Part shown: piece after piece, positions 1-8,625 of the stretch
Position numbering within the stretch: the first letter of the stretch is position 1
Layout: each line of letters begins with the position of its first letter
Assembly (NCBI GenBank): GCA_964623635.1
Contig: CAZUUA010000036.1
Location: 1 to 18,797 of the forward strand
DNA from: UMGS1696 sp964623635
GTDB lineage: Bacteria; Bacillota; Clostridia; Oscillospirales; CAG-272
Direction of reading: 5' to 3'
Length of the DNA stretch: 18,797 nucleotides
Translations under genes and position numbers: made by a program
Notes under the pieces: generated by a model
Databases searched by the model: none
Told to the model about the DNA's origin: nothing
The model's input: the letters and a program-made list of their open reading frames with translations, nothing else

Positions 1-251
1 AAATCTGCCCACCAATTACCATGGTGATCGCAAGCTGGCATTCTAAATTTGGATACAAAAAGACCTGCTATTTCTCCGAAGTGGTTTGCATAACCGGAGA
101 AGGTAGCAGGTTTTTCTATGGAAAAATCAGGCAGATCCAACATTGGATCTATCGGATCCATGATTGATCCAGTCAAAGCAAGGGTTGGTTTTATCAAATC
201 AATTTTCTATTCATCCATCTGCCGAAATGCATTTTGAGAAAGTGTGTACAT
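1..251 (-). other. Possible interrupted gene at the window edge (short SD-led ORF, then open frame)
   Basis: On the minus strand an ATG at 251 is preceded by GGAGG with 6 nt spacing. It opens a frame of 14 codons that ends at an amber codon (207-209). The same frame then has no stop for the remaining 68 codons to the window edge. I do not recognise the product. The stretch overlaps a strong terminator hairpin (57-115), which argues against it being a normal gene. It may be a decayed gene start just downstream of the xylanase gene, or chance. No other gene is visible in 1-269. Confidence 0.2.
57..115. terminator. Bidirectional rho-independent terminator
   Basis: Left arm 57-78 and right arm 95-115 pair almost completely: AAAAAGACCTGCTA and TTCTCCG against CGGAGAA and TAGCAGGTTTTT, around a 16-nt loop. 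There is a run of five T on the plus strand and of five T on the minus strand, so it could stop transcription from either side. It would end the minus-strand transcript that contains the arg genes and the xylanase gene. Confidence 0.8.
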
Positions 252-269
252 GATTATCCTCCGCTCGTT

Positions 270-1628
270 TTACAGGCGAATTTTCTGTTCCATAGGACCG
301 CCGGTCACGTGATAATACCCGGTGTTTTCTTTCGAGAACGAAAGTTCTTCGGTAGATGGGCGTTCTTCGGTGCTGTCCCCGGCTGTGACCATATAATCCC
401 CATAGAATCCGGTAAAGTAAGCACGGCCCGTGTCATCGGTCACAAGGTTTTCTTCCGTCTGCCATTCTGTATGGATCAGCCGATCCAGTACGTCAAACGC
501 TGGCTTATGGGACATATCGTTCCGCAGTAGCCCGGCATGGAAATGGTTCTCTCCTGCATAGGCTGTGCCGTCCACCAGATTCCACCACACGATGGATTCC
601 ACCTGCTTTTGGCTGAACCACAGACGATACATCCGCTCCACCAGTGCCGCTTGGATCGCTTCGTCCTCCGGTTCGTTGGAGTAGGACGGGATGGATACCT
701 CGGAGAGATGGATGGGCAGACCGAACGTGCCGTACAGGTCAAAAATATCCATGGCACGATAGGGATTGTAGATGGCGTATTCGTCGGTTTCACTGCCTGT
801 GAAATCATGGAACTGCATCCCGATCCCCTCGATAGGCGCACCTTCGCCCAGCCAACGCTTGAGCATCAGATAGTACACGCTCTTGTCTCCGCAATACCGA
901 TTGGCACCGGCGGCACCAAAGGTCTCAAAGCAGCCTTCGTTCCAAAAGAGACGACTGTAGGGAAAGTACTTTTTCGCCGTATCAAAGCACCATTTTTCGT
1001 GTCCCGGCTCATCGCAGATCGGCAAGTCTCGGCAGCCAAATTCGCCGTGTGCATTCCGGTATACGTGGTACATCTCATTGATCACGTCTAAATCGAGTAT
1101 ATCGTCCCCATATCGTTCAGCAATGGCACGACTGCGCTTTTCCACCGCCATTTTCAGAGAACGCCAATCCCGTGGCATCCACGATGGATTGAAGGAATTG
1201 TACATGAGGCAATGTCCCTTTATGCCAATATGATTCTCGTGGCAGTATTCCGAAATGAGATCGAGTGGGGGACGGCGATACATGGGTGCGGCATCCTTGG
1301 CAAAACGGGGCGAGCCTTCCTCGGGTTCCAGCGTATCCCAGTACAGTGGCATTACGCCATAGTTGCAGATGCGGCGGAATTCCTCACGGTACGCTTGGTT
1401 GCGTTCTGCATCGGGGAACTGATCGAGCAAAAACAGGGAACAGCCGAATTTGAAGGCGTGGCGGTGCAGCTTGACGTGAACAGGAACGTTTGCCATGGGT
1501 TTGCCTTCGCCATCCAGCACACGCACGGCAAACAATCCCTTCCGGTGTGTCTCGATCCCACGCTCGATCATGCGATCGGTAAACGGAGAGAGTTTGTCAA
1601 ACTGTTTTACGAGCAAGCTTCGATCCAT
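270..1628 (-). CDS. GH10 family glycoside hydrolase, endo-1,4-beta-xylanase-like, cytoplasmic
   Basis: The 452-residue protein has the GH10 TIM-barrel signatures. These are DVINE at 181-185, giving acid/base Glu185; GIGMQFH at 268-274; HLSE at 307-310, giving nucleophile Glu310; and WWNLVDG at 348-354 near the barrel end. It should retain beta-1,4-xylan or xylo-oligosaccharide hydrolysis. There is no signal peptide, so it probably acts in the cytoplasm on imported oligosaccharides. The barrel is preceded by a short beta-rich segment (about 30-66) and followed by a tail (about 390-452) with a GRAYFTGFYGDYMVTA motif, probably a small beta domain. I chose the ATG at 1628 because AAGGAG lies 8 nt upstream; the ATG 27 nt further upstream overlaps the preceding hairpin. 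It follows argF on the same strand with no clear promoter of its own. Exact substrate is inferred. Confidence 0.88.
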   Translation of the reverse strand: MDRSLLVKQFDKLSPFTDRMIERGIETHRKGLFAVRVLDGEGKPMANVPVHVKLHRHAFKFGCSLFLLDQFPDAERNQAYREEFRRICNYGVMPLYWDTLEPEEGSPRFAKDAAPMYRRPPLDLISEYCHENHIGIKGHCLMYNSFNPSWMPRDWRSLKMAVEKRSRAIAERYGDDILDLDVINEMYHVYRNAHGEFGCRDLPICDEPGHEKWCFDTAKKYFPYSRLFWNEGCFETFGAAGANRYCGDKSVYYLMLKRWLGEGAPIEGIGMQFHDFTGSETDEYAIYNPYRAMDIFDLYGTFGLPIHLSEVSIPSYSNEPEDEAIQAALVERMYRLWFSQKQVESIVWWNLVDGTAYAGENHFHAGLLRNDMSHKPAFDVLDRLIHTEWQTEENLVTDDTGRAYFTGFYGDYMVTAGDSTEERPSTEELSFSKENTGYYHVTGGPMEQKIRL

Positions 1629-1654
1629 AGAGTTTTCTCCTTTTTGGATATACA

Positions 1655-1699
1655 AGAAACGCTGATGTTGGATATTTTTATGTCCTCATCAGCGTTTCT
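1655..1699 (-). terminator. Hairpin between argF and the GH10 gene (weak terminator or processing site)
   Basis: AGAAACGCTGATG at 1655-1667 pairs perfectly over 13 bp with CATCAGCGTTTCT at 1687-1699, around a 19-nt loop. On the minus strand it is followed only by TTGTATA, a poor T tract, and then within about 15 nt by the ribosome binding site of the GH10 gene. It may end most arg transcripts and let a fraction continue, or protect a processed end. Confidence 0.6.
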
Positions 1700-1717
1700 A
1701 CAGTTTGTTATACGATT

Positions 1718-2632
1718 TTATGCTTTCTTCATGAGCTTGACCATGACGGCCTTCTGGGCATGGAGACGGTTTTCGGCTTCTTCAAAGATCTCGTTGGCGT
1801 GGGCTTCGAATACCTTGTCGGTGATCTCTTCGCCACGGTGTGCCGGGAGACAATGCTGTACCATCACATCCTTGTGGCAAACGTCGATCACAGCATCGTT
1901 GATCTGGTAGCCCGTGAAGATCTTGCGGCGTTCGGCAGCTTCTTCTTCCTGACCCATGGACGCCCACACGTCGGTGAACAGTACGTCAGAGTTGGCAGCG
2001 GCTTCCAGAATGTTGTCGGACATGGTGAACTTGCCGGGATACTGCTTGGTGAATTCCAGTACGGTGGGATCGGGCTGGTAGGCGTTGGGGCAAGCGATGG
2101 CTACGTCCATACCCACGGTCAGACCACCTACGATCAGGGAGTTTGCCATGTTGTTGCCGTCTCCGATGTAGGTCATCTTCAGGCCGTCAAAGCCACCCTT
2201 GAATTCCCGGATGGTCAGCAGGTCGGCAAGGATCTGGCAGGGATGGCAATAGTCGGTCAGCCCGTTGATGATGGGGCAGGTACACCACTTGGCCAGGTCT
2301 TCCACTTCCTTCTGGGCAAAGGTACGGATCATGATGCCATCCAGATACCGGGACAGCACACGGGCCGTATCCTGCAAGGGTTCGCCACGGCCGATCTGCA
2401 GGTCTCTGGGAGAGAGGAACAGCGCCTGTCCACCCAGCTGGTACATACCGGTCTCAAAGGAAACACGGGTACGGGTGGAGGACTTCTGGAAGATCATACC
2501 CAGGGACTGTCCCTTCAGGTGGTGGTGTTCGATGCCGTTTTTCCGTTCGTATTTCAGCTTGGCAGCCAGGTCCAGCAGCTCGTTGATCTCTGCCGCAGAC
2601 AGGTCTGCCATTTTGGTCAGGTCTTTTTTCAT
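1718..2632 (-). CDS. argF: Ornithine carbamoyltransferase
   Basis: The enzyme transfers the carbamoyl group of carbamoyl phosphate to ornithine to make citrulline, the sixth step toward arginine, in the cytoplasm. The protein is 304 residues, the normal size. The carbamoyl-phosphate loop STRTR is at 52-56, DYCHPCQ at 127-133, the ornithine-side SMG loop within DVWASMG at 221-227, and the catalytic HCLPAHRG at 260-267. The ATG at 2632 has AAGGAG 9 nt upstream. It lies 21 nt downstream of argD and is the last arginine gene of the cluster. The gene order and the absence of arc genes here favour the biosynthetic enzyme over a catabolic ArcB, although the two cannot be told apart by motif alone. 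Confidence 0.96.
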   Translation of the reverse strand: MKKDLTKMADLSAAEINELLDLAAKLKYERKNGIEHHHLKGQSLGMIFQKSSTRTRVSFETGMYQLGGQALFLSPRDLQIGRGEPLQDTARVLSRYLDGIMIRTFAQKEVEDLAKWCTCPIINGLTDYCHPCQILADLLTIREFKGGFDGLKMTYIGDGNNMANSLIVGGLTVGMDVAIACPNAYQPDPTVLEFTKQYPGKFTMSDNILEAAANSDVLFTDVWASMGQEEEAAERRKIFTGYQINDAVIDVCHKDVMVQHCLPAHRGEEITDKVFEAHANEIFEEAENRLHAQKAVMVKLMKKA

Positions 2633-2653
2633 TTATGTATACTCCTTATTCTC

Positions 2654-3841
2654 TTATTGCAGTGCATCCAGCAGGATCGTCAAACCTTCGTCGATCTCCT
2701 GCATGGTGATGTTCAGCGGCGGCAGCAGACGAACCACATCGGAGCCGGCGGTCAGCACCAGCAGTCCGTTGTCGAAGGCCTTGTGCAGCACATCCTTCGG
2801 CGGATTCTTCACCTGTACGCCGATCATCATGCCCATGTGCCGGACGGATACCACGTTGTCCAGTCCTGCTGTGGCAGCGGCATCGGCGATCTTGTCGGCA
2901 ATGAGCTGTCCCTTGCGGCAAACGGCATCGAGAAAATCTTCGGTCAGGTGGCTGGTCACATACCGGGCAGCGGCGGCACACACCGGGTTGGCACCAAAGG
3001 TCGTGCCGTGCATACTGGAGCCCAGCGTATCCTTGCATTTTTCCCCGGCGATGAAGGCACCCATGGGCAGCCCACCGGCGATCCCCTTGGCAACGGTGCA
3101 GATGTCCGGCAGAATGTCATAGTTCTGGAAGGCAAATACCTTGCCGGTACGTCCCATACCCGTCTGTACTTCGTCGATGATCATGAGAATGTCGTGCTCG
3201 TCGCAATATTTCCGCAGGGCCTGTACATAGTCCACAGGCAGGATATTTACGCCGCCTTCGCCCTGGATCACTTCCAGCATGACGGCGCACACATCCTCGG
3301 TGCAGGCAGCGGTGAATTCGTCCATGTCCCCGGCGGTACAATACTTGAAGCCTTGGGTGAAAGGGTAGAAGTACTGGTGGAACACGTCCTGACCGGTGGC
3401 GGCCAGCGTGGTCACGGTGCGTCCATGGAAGGACTGGCGCAGGGTGATGATGGTGGCTCTACCTTCGCCGTACTTGTCGTAGCTGTACTTTCTTGCCAGC
3501 TTGATAGCCCCTTCGTTTGCCTCTGCACCGGAGTTGCCAAAGAACACATTGCACAGGCCGGAGGTCTTTACCAGAAATTCTGCCACTTCAGCAGCCGGTT
3601 CACAGTAGTAATAGTTGCACACGTGCTGGTACTTGGACGCCTGCTCGAACACAGCGTTGACCCAGCCGGCATCAGAGTAGCCAAAGGAATTGACGCCGAT
3701 CCCACTGGTGAAGTCGATGAACTTTTTGCCGTCCTTATCCCACAGGGTAGCACCGGACGCATGATCCGGCACCAGCGGCAGACGACCATAGGTGTGCATG
3801 ATATATTCTTGATCCTTCTGGATCACTTGATCTTTCGTCAT
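2654..3841 (-). CDS. argD: Acetylornithine aminotransferase
   Basis: This PLP-dependent class III aminotransferase converts N-acetylglutamate semialdehyde to N2-acetylornithine using glutamate. The protein is 395 residues, full length. The phosphate-binding region FGNSGAEANEGAIK is at 101-114, the PLP ring contact HGR at 139-141, IIDEVQTGMGRTG at 221-233, and the Schiff-base Lys252 lies in TVAKGIAGG. The ATG at 3841 has GAGGAGG 8 nt upstream. It sits between argB (58 nt upstream) and argF (21 nt downstream). Class III relatives such as GABA or ornithine aminotransferases share these motifs; the operon context settles the call. Confidence 0.95.
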   Translation of the reverse strand: MTKDQVIQKDQEYIMHTYGRLPLVPDHASGATLWDKDGKKFIDFTSGIGVNSFGYSDAGWVNAVFEQASKYQHVCNYYYCEPAAEVAEFLVKTSGLCNVFFGNSGAEANEGAIKLARKYSYDKYGEGRATIITLRQSFHGRTVTTLAATGQDVFHQYFYPFTQGFKYCTAGDMDEFTAACTEDVCAVMLEVIQGEGGVNILPVDYVQALRKYCDEHDILMIIDEVQTGMGRTGKVFAFQNYDILPDICTVAKGIAGGLPMGAFIAGEKCKDTLGSSMHGTTFGANPVCAAAARYVTSHLTEDFLDAVCRKGQLIADKIADAAATAGLDNVVSVRHMGMMIGVQVKNPPKDVLHKAFDNGLLVLTAGSDVVRLLPPLNITMQEIDEGLTILLDALQ

Positions 3842-3899
3842 ATGTAGAACCTCCTCATAAACGATACATACGATATGCCAACGAACTCGATCGTTTGCG

Positions 3900-4775
3900 T
3901 TACTCCCCTTTGGTGAACATGGTGCCGCAGCCTTCGTCGGACAGCATTTCGATCAGGATGGAGTGCTTCACTCTGCCATCGGTGATGAACGTGCGATGGA
4001 TACCGCCTTCGGCCGCATGGACACAGCATTCCACCTTGGGGATCATACCGCCGGAGATCACGCCGTCTGCCTTGAGTCCGTCCACCTCGCTGGTGTGGAT
4101 CACCGGGATGAGCGTTTCTTCGTCGTGGGGATCCCGCAGTACACCACGGGTGTCGGTCAGCAGGATCAGGTTCCGGGCCTTCAGGGCAATGGCGATCTCA
4201 GCCGCTGCGGTGTCTGCATTGATGTTGTACACACCGGCGCCGTCTGCCGCATGAGCCACCGTGGAGATCACCGGAATGTAGCCCTTGTCGATCACGTCCT
4301 GGATGATGGATGCATCCACGGCGGTGATGTCGCCCACATAGCCGTAGTCCGTACCGGCCGCATCGGTGTGACGAGTCGCCTTGAGCAGACCACCGTCCAG
4401 ACCGCAAAGTCCAACGGCACGACCGCCGGTCCGCTCGATGCGATCCACCAGCTGCTTGTTGGTCTTGCCGGCCAGCACCATCAGCGCCACCTCAGCCGTT
4501 TCCGCATCCGTGTACCGCAGACCGTTGATGAACTGGGACTGCTTGCCGATCTTCTTCAGCATTTCGTTGATGTCGGGACCGCCGCCGTGTACCAGCACCA
4601 CATGGATGCCGGTGAGAGACAGCAGCACCAGGTCACTGATCACCGCATCCTGCAGCTCCTCCGACAGCATGGCATTGCCGCCGTACTTGATCACCACCGT
4701 CTGACCGGTGTACTTCTGTATATAGGGCAGCGCCTCGATCAGGACACTTGCCTTGTCTTGATTGGATATAGACAT
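3900..4775 (-). CDS. argB: Acetylglutamate kinase, arginine-sensitive type
   Basis: It phosphorylates N-acetylglutamate with ATP, the second and usually controlling step. The 291-residue protein has KYGGNAM at 30-36 and HGGGP at 63-67, the glycine-rich phosphate and substrate loops of the amino acid kinase fold. Residues 8-22, DKASVLIEALPYIQK, match the N-terminal helix that mediates hexamer formation and arginine inhibition in characterised enzymes such as that of Pseudomonas aeruginosa. Feedback inhibition is therefore likely, which fits the cyclic pathway implied by argJ. The ATG at 4775 has GGAG about 10 nt upstream. The 99-nt gap before it shows no convincing promoter. Confidence 0.95.
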   Translation of the reverse strand: MSISNQDKASVLIEALPYIQKYTGQTVVIKYGGNAMLSEELQDAVISDLVLLSLTGIHVVLVHGGGPDINEMLKKIGKQSQFINGLRYTDAETAEVALMVLAGKTNKQLVDRIERTGGRAVGLCGLDGGLLKATRHTDAAGTDYGYVGDITAVDASIIQDVIDKGYIPVISTVAHAADGAGVYNINADTAAAEIAIALKARNLILLTDTRGVLRDPHDEETLIPVIHTSEVDGLKADGVISGGMIPKVECCVHAAEGGIHRTFITDGRVKHSILIEMLSDEGCGTMFTKGE

Positions 4776-4874
4776 GATGTTTTTACTCCATTCGATTGTC
4801 GTATATTGGGATGATGGGCATACGGTCGGGGCAGACAGATCTTTAGTTTCAAATGTAATGCTTTAACTGAAGTA

Positions 4875-6107
4875 TTAGCTTCTGTAGTCCCCGTTGATGT
4901 GGACGTATTCGTAGCTCAGGTCACAGCCCAGTGCCGTAGCTTCGCTTTCGCCTTCGTGCAGGACGCATTCGATGACGATCTCTTTTTCGAGAAGGATCTT
5001 CTTTGCCACGTCTTCGTCGAAGGGCAGCTGGGCACCGTTTTGGCACACGTCGATCTTTCCGGCAGGAGAAGTGAAGGAGATGTCCACCTTGGTGGTATCA
5101 AAAGCTACGCCGGCATAACCCAGGGCACAGATCACACGCCCCCAGTTGGCGTCGGCACCGAACATAGCGGTCTTCACCAGAGAGGAGCAGATCACGCTCT
5201 TGGCAAGGATCCGGGCGTTTTCCAGGGTGTCCACACCGGTCACGTGGCAGCGCAGGAACTTGGTAGCCCCTTCGCCGTCCGCAGCGATCGCAGAGGCCAT
5301 CTGGGTGCAAAGCAGATGCAGGGCACCGTAGAAGGCGTTGTAAGCGACATTGGCGGCGCCGATCTCTTCGTTGCCTGCACAGCCGGAAGCCATGATGCAC
5401 AGTGTGTCGTTGGTGCTGGTGTCCCCATCCACGGAGACCATGTTGAAGGTGTCTTCGATGGCCGTGGACAGTGCCTTTTGCAGCAGATCGGAAACGATGG
5501 CGCAGTCGGTGGTGATGAAGCCCAGCATGGTGCCCATATTGGGATGGATCATGCCGGAGCCCTTGCACATACCACCCAGATGGATGGTCTTGCCGCCGAA
5601 CTCGTAGGACAGGGCAAATTCCTTCTTCTTGGTATCGGTGGTCATGATGGCGTTGGCGGCCAGATCGGCGGCTTCTGCACTGGCTTCCACCTTTTCATAC
5701 AGGGTAGGCAGTGCGCCAAACAGCGGCTCGGTGGGCAGGGTCTGTCCGATAACACCGGTGGATGCCACGATCACTTCGCTTTCCGCACAGCCGACCATTT
5801 CCGCTACAGCCTTGCAGGAAGCGTTGGCTGTGTCGTATCCGTCGGGGGTACAGGCGTTGGCGTTGCCGCTGTTGCAGATTACGACTCTTGCCTTGCCGCC
5901 GGCCAGGTGTGCTCTCGTCACGCCAACCGGAGCGGCAAATACTTTGTTCTTGGTGAAGACACCGGCGGCGTTGCAGGTCTTATCGGCCAGCACCATGGCA
6001 AGGTCCAATTTAGCGGTGTTCTTCCGGAAGCCGGCGTGAAGGCCGTAAGCTTTGAAACCCTTCGCAGCACAAACGCCGCCGGGGATCGATGTATAGGTAA
6101 TGTTCAT
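4875..6107 (-). CDS. argJ: Bifunctional glutamate N-acetyltransferase / ornithine acetyltransferase
   Basis: The enzyme moves the acetyl group from N2-acetylornithine to glutamate, releasing ornithine and regenerating N-acetylglutamate. Bifunctional forms also use acetyl-CoA. The 410-residue precursor carries CNSGNANACT at 78-87, STGVIGQ at 116-122 and the self-cleavage site in MGTMLGFITTD at 191-201. Thr193 would become the N-terminal nucleophile of the beta chain. The C-terminal NGDYRS is typical of the family. The ATG at 6107 has GGAG 7 nt upstream, and argC ends 17 nt before it. The presence of argJ explains why no argE is found in the cluster. Whether it also accepts acetyl-CoA cannot be read from the sequence. 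Confidence 0.95.
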   Translation of the reverse strand: MNITYTSIPGGVCAAKGFKAYGLHAGFRKNTAKLDLAMVLADKTCNAAGVFTKNKVFAAPVGVTRAHLAGGKARVVICNSGNANACTPDGYDTANASCKAVAEMVGCAESEVIVASTGVIGQTLPTEPLFGALPTLYEKVEASAEAADLAANAIMTTDTKKKEFALSYEFGGKTIHLGGMCKGSGMIHPNMGTMLGFITTDCAIVSDLLQKALSTAIEDTFNMVSVDGDTSTNDTLCIMASGCAGNEEIGAANVAYNAFYGALHLLCTQMASAIAADGEGATKFLRCHVTGVDTLENARILAKSVICSSLVKTAMFGADANWGRVICALGYAGVAFDTTKVDISFTSPAGKIDVCQNGAQLPFDEDVAKKILLEKEIVIECVLHEGESEATALGCDLSYEYVHINGDYRS

Positions 6108-6124
6108 AATGATACTCCGTTACT

Positions 6125-7162
6125 TTAGAATCCGGCAGGCAACATTTCCAGACCGGTGGTTTCCGGCAAACCGAATTTCAGATTCATATTTTGGATGGCC
6201 TGACCTGCGGCACCCTTGACCATGTTGTCGATGCAGGAGCAGATGATCAGCATCCCATTCCGGGCATCGGTGTGGAGCGAAATGTCACAGAAGTTGGAGC
6301 GCACCACATTGCGGATCTGGGCAGACACGCCTTCCCGTTCCACACGAACGAAGGGCTCGTTTTCGTAGAACTTCTCATAGGCCGAACGCACCTCGGCAAG
6401 GGTCACGCCATCGCAGAGCGGTACATAGATCGTCTCCTCGATCCCACGGTTCACCGGCAGCAGATGGGGCACAAAGGTCACCTTTACGGCAGAACCGGCC
6501 ATATGGGACAGAGACTGTTCGATCTCCGGCGTGTGTCGGTGAGAACCCACCTTGTAGGCAGAAATGCTTTCGTTGGCTTCGGGATAATGGGTGGTCTGGG
6601 TCAGGGAACGACCGGCACCGGTCACACCGGATTTGGCATCGATGATCACGTAGTCGCCCTTGACCAGTCCCTTTTGCAGTGCCGGTGCCAGCCCCAAAGC
6701 AGCCGCCGTGGGATAGCAGCCCGGATTGGCTACGATCTTGGCGTCCCGGATGGCATCCCGGAACAGCTCCGGCAGGGCATAGACCGCACCGTCATGGAGC
6801 TCCGGCTTGTCAAAGGGCTTTTTGTACCAGGCTTCGTATTCTTCTTCGGACTCCAGTCGGAAATCGGCGCCAAGGTCGACCAGCAGTGCACCGGACTTGG
6901 CACACTGTTCGGCCAGAGGTTCGGACAGACCATGGGGCAGAGCAGCAAATACCACATCCGCACCGGCAATGGCTGTGTCCATATCGGTCAGGGTAGGCAG
7001 GGTGCATTTTTTGAAGTTGGGGTAAATTTCATCGATGGATTGTCCGGCAAAAGAGGTAGAGGACAGACCGGTGATCTCTACGTTCGGATGGCAGGCCAGC
7101 AGTCGAACCAGCTCCGCACCGGCATATCCGGTAGCCCCTACAACAGCAGCGTGTATCGTCAT
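6125..7162 (-). CDS. argC: N-acetyl-gamma-glutamyl-phosphate reductase
   Basis: It reduces N-acetylglutamyl phosphate to the semialdehyde with NADPH, the third step. The protein is 345 residues, normal for the type 1 family. The dinucleotide-binding GATGYAG is at 9-15, ALPHGLS at 74-80 and the catalytic Cys149 in NPGCYPTA. The ATG at 7162 is preceded by AAAGGAG with 8 nt spacing. It begins 13 nt after argH and is followed 17 nt later by argJ, so translation of the three is likely linked on one transcript. Confidence 0.96.
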   Translation of the reverse strand: MTIHAAVVGATGYAGAELVRLLACHPNVEITGLSSTSFAGQSIDEIYPNFKKCTLPTLTDMDTAIAGADVVFAALPHGLSEPLAEQCAKSGALLVDLGADFRLESEEEYEAWYKKPFDKPELHDGAVYALPELFRDAIRDAKIVANPGCYPTAAALGLAPALQKGLVKGDYVIIDAKSGVTGAGRSLTQTTHYPEANESISAYKVGSHRHTPEIEQSLSHMAGSAVKVTFVPHLLPVNRGIEETIYVPLCDGVTLAEVRSAYEKFYENEPFVRVEREGVSAQIRNVVRSNFCDISLHTDARNGMLIICSCIDNMVKGAAGQAIQNMNLKFGLPETTGLEMLPAGF

Positions 7163-7175
7163 AGCATTTGCTCCT

Positions 7176-8558
7176 TTATTTCAGTTCCTGAATTTTGTTG
7201 CGGATCAGGTCGATCTGGTGCAGGACGGACGTTTCGCTGGGTCCGCCATAGGCCAGCCGTCCATTCACGCAGTTTTCCAAATTGACGGCCTTGTACACAT
7301 CCTGTACGAACAGCGGAGAGAATTCCTGATAGGTGGCAAGAGGCAGGGTCTCAAAATCCGTGCCGTGCTCGATGCAGTAGGCCACCAGTCGTCCGCTGAT
7401 CTTGTACGCATCCCGGAAGGGCATCCCCTTTTTCACCAGGTAGTCGGCGCAGTCGGTGGCATTGATGAACCCACCGGAGGCCGCTTTCCGCAGCTTGTCG
7501 GCCTTGACCGTTGCCGTTGCCAGCATGGAGGTGAACAGCTCGATGCACAGCTTGCTGTTGTCGATGGCATCGAAGATCGCTTCCTTGTCCTCCTGCATAT
7601 CCTTGTTATAGGCAAGCGGCAGACCCTTCATCATGGTCAGCAGTGTGGTCAGATCCCCATATACCCGGCCGGTCTTGCCACGTACCAATTCGGCAATATC
7701 CGGATTCTTCTTTTGGGGCATGATGGAGGAACCGGTGGAGAAGGCGTCGTCCAGCTCGATGAAGCCGAATTCGGAGGAGCACCACAGGATCATCTCTTCG
7801 CTGAACCGGCTCAGGTGCATCATCACCACCGACAGATCGAATGCCAGCTCTAAGAGCGAATCCCGGTCGGACACGCCGTCGATGCTGTTTTCCATGGGTC
7901 CGTCAAAGCCCAGCAGGGAAGCGGTCATGTGGCGGTCGATGGGATAGGTGGTGGAGGCCAGCGCACCGGAACCCAACGGACATACATTCATGCGCTCTGC
8001 CGTTTGGGTGAGCCGGGACAGGTCACGGAGAAACATTTGTCCGTATGCCAAAATGTAGTGGGCAAAGGTCACCGGCTGTGCTCGCTGCAAATGCGTATAC
8101 CCTGCCATGACCGTGTGGATGTTGGCGTCGGCCTTGTCGGCAATGGCAGTCAGCAGTCCAACGAGCAGAGAACGGATCTGTTCGATCTCGTTGCGCAGGT
8201 AGAGCCGAATGTCCAGTGCTACCTGGTCGTTCCGGCTTCTGGCGGTGTGCAGGCGCTTGCCCGTGTCCCCGATCCGTTTGGTCAGCACTTCTTCCACGAA
8301 CATATGGATGTCCTCGGCTTCCGGATCGATGGGCAGTGCGCCGGATTCGATGTCCGCTTTGATCTTGTGCAGGGCAGCGACGATCTTGTCCGCTTCCTCG
8401 GCGGCGATGATCCCGCATTTTCCCAGCATGGTCGCATGGGCAATGGAACCCTCGATGTCTTCACGGAACATACGGGAATCAAAGGAAATTGAGGAATTGA
8501 AATCGTTTACCCGGCTGTCCTCTGCTTTGGAGAACCGGGCATCCCACATTTTGGCCAT
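7176..8558 (-). CDS. argH: Argininosuccinate lyase
   Basis: The enzyme cleaves argininosuccinate to arginine and fumarate, the final step. From the ATG at 8558 the protein is 460 residues, the usual length. It shows HTARSRNDQ at 104-112, GYTHLQRAQP at 153-162 and the fumarase/aspartase-superfamily signature GSSIMPQKKNPD at 276-287, with the flexible serine loop. I placed the start at MAKMWDARFS because GGGGG lies 6 nt upstream and homologues begin there. A longer frame reaching 8627 runs into the intergenic hairpins and adds non-homologous residues. The 189-nt gap from argG contains two hairpins, so its expression may differ from argG. Confidence 0.96.
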   Translation of the reverse strand: MAKMWDARFSKAEDSRVNDFNSSISFDSRMFREDIEGSIAHATMLGKCGIIAAEEADKIVAALHKIKADIESGALPIDPEAEDIHMFVEEVLTKRIGDTGKRLHTARSRNDQVALDIRLYLRNEIEQIRSLLVGLLTAIADKADANIHTVMAGYTHLQRAQPVTFAHYILAYGQMFLRDLSRLTQTAERMNVCPLGSGALASTTYPIDRHMTASLLGFDGPMENSIDGVSDRDSLLELAFDLSVVMMHLSRFSEEMILWCSSEFGFIELDDAFSTGSSIMPQKKNPDIAELVRGKTGRVYGDLTTLLTMMKGLPLAYNKDMQEDKEAIFDAIDNSKLCIELFTSMLATATVKADKLRKAASGGFINATDCADYLVKKGMPFRDAYKISGRLVAYCIEHGTDFETLPLATYQEFSPLFVQDVYKAVNLENCVNGRLAYGGPSETSVLHQIDLIRNKIQELK

Positions 8559-8625
8559 GTTGTACCCCCATGTATAGTAAAAAATCGGTTGGTACCGGCT
8601 CTTGCACCGGCAATGAAAAATAGGC

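Noticed and set aside
1760..3847. Long plus-strand frame of 695 codons opposite argF and argD
   Set aside because: It is a shadow of two well-supported genes; the translation has no recognisable domain and no ribosome binding site.
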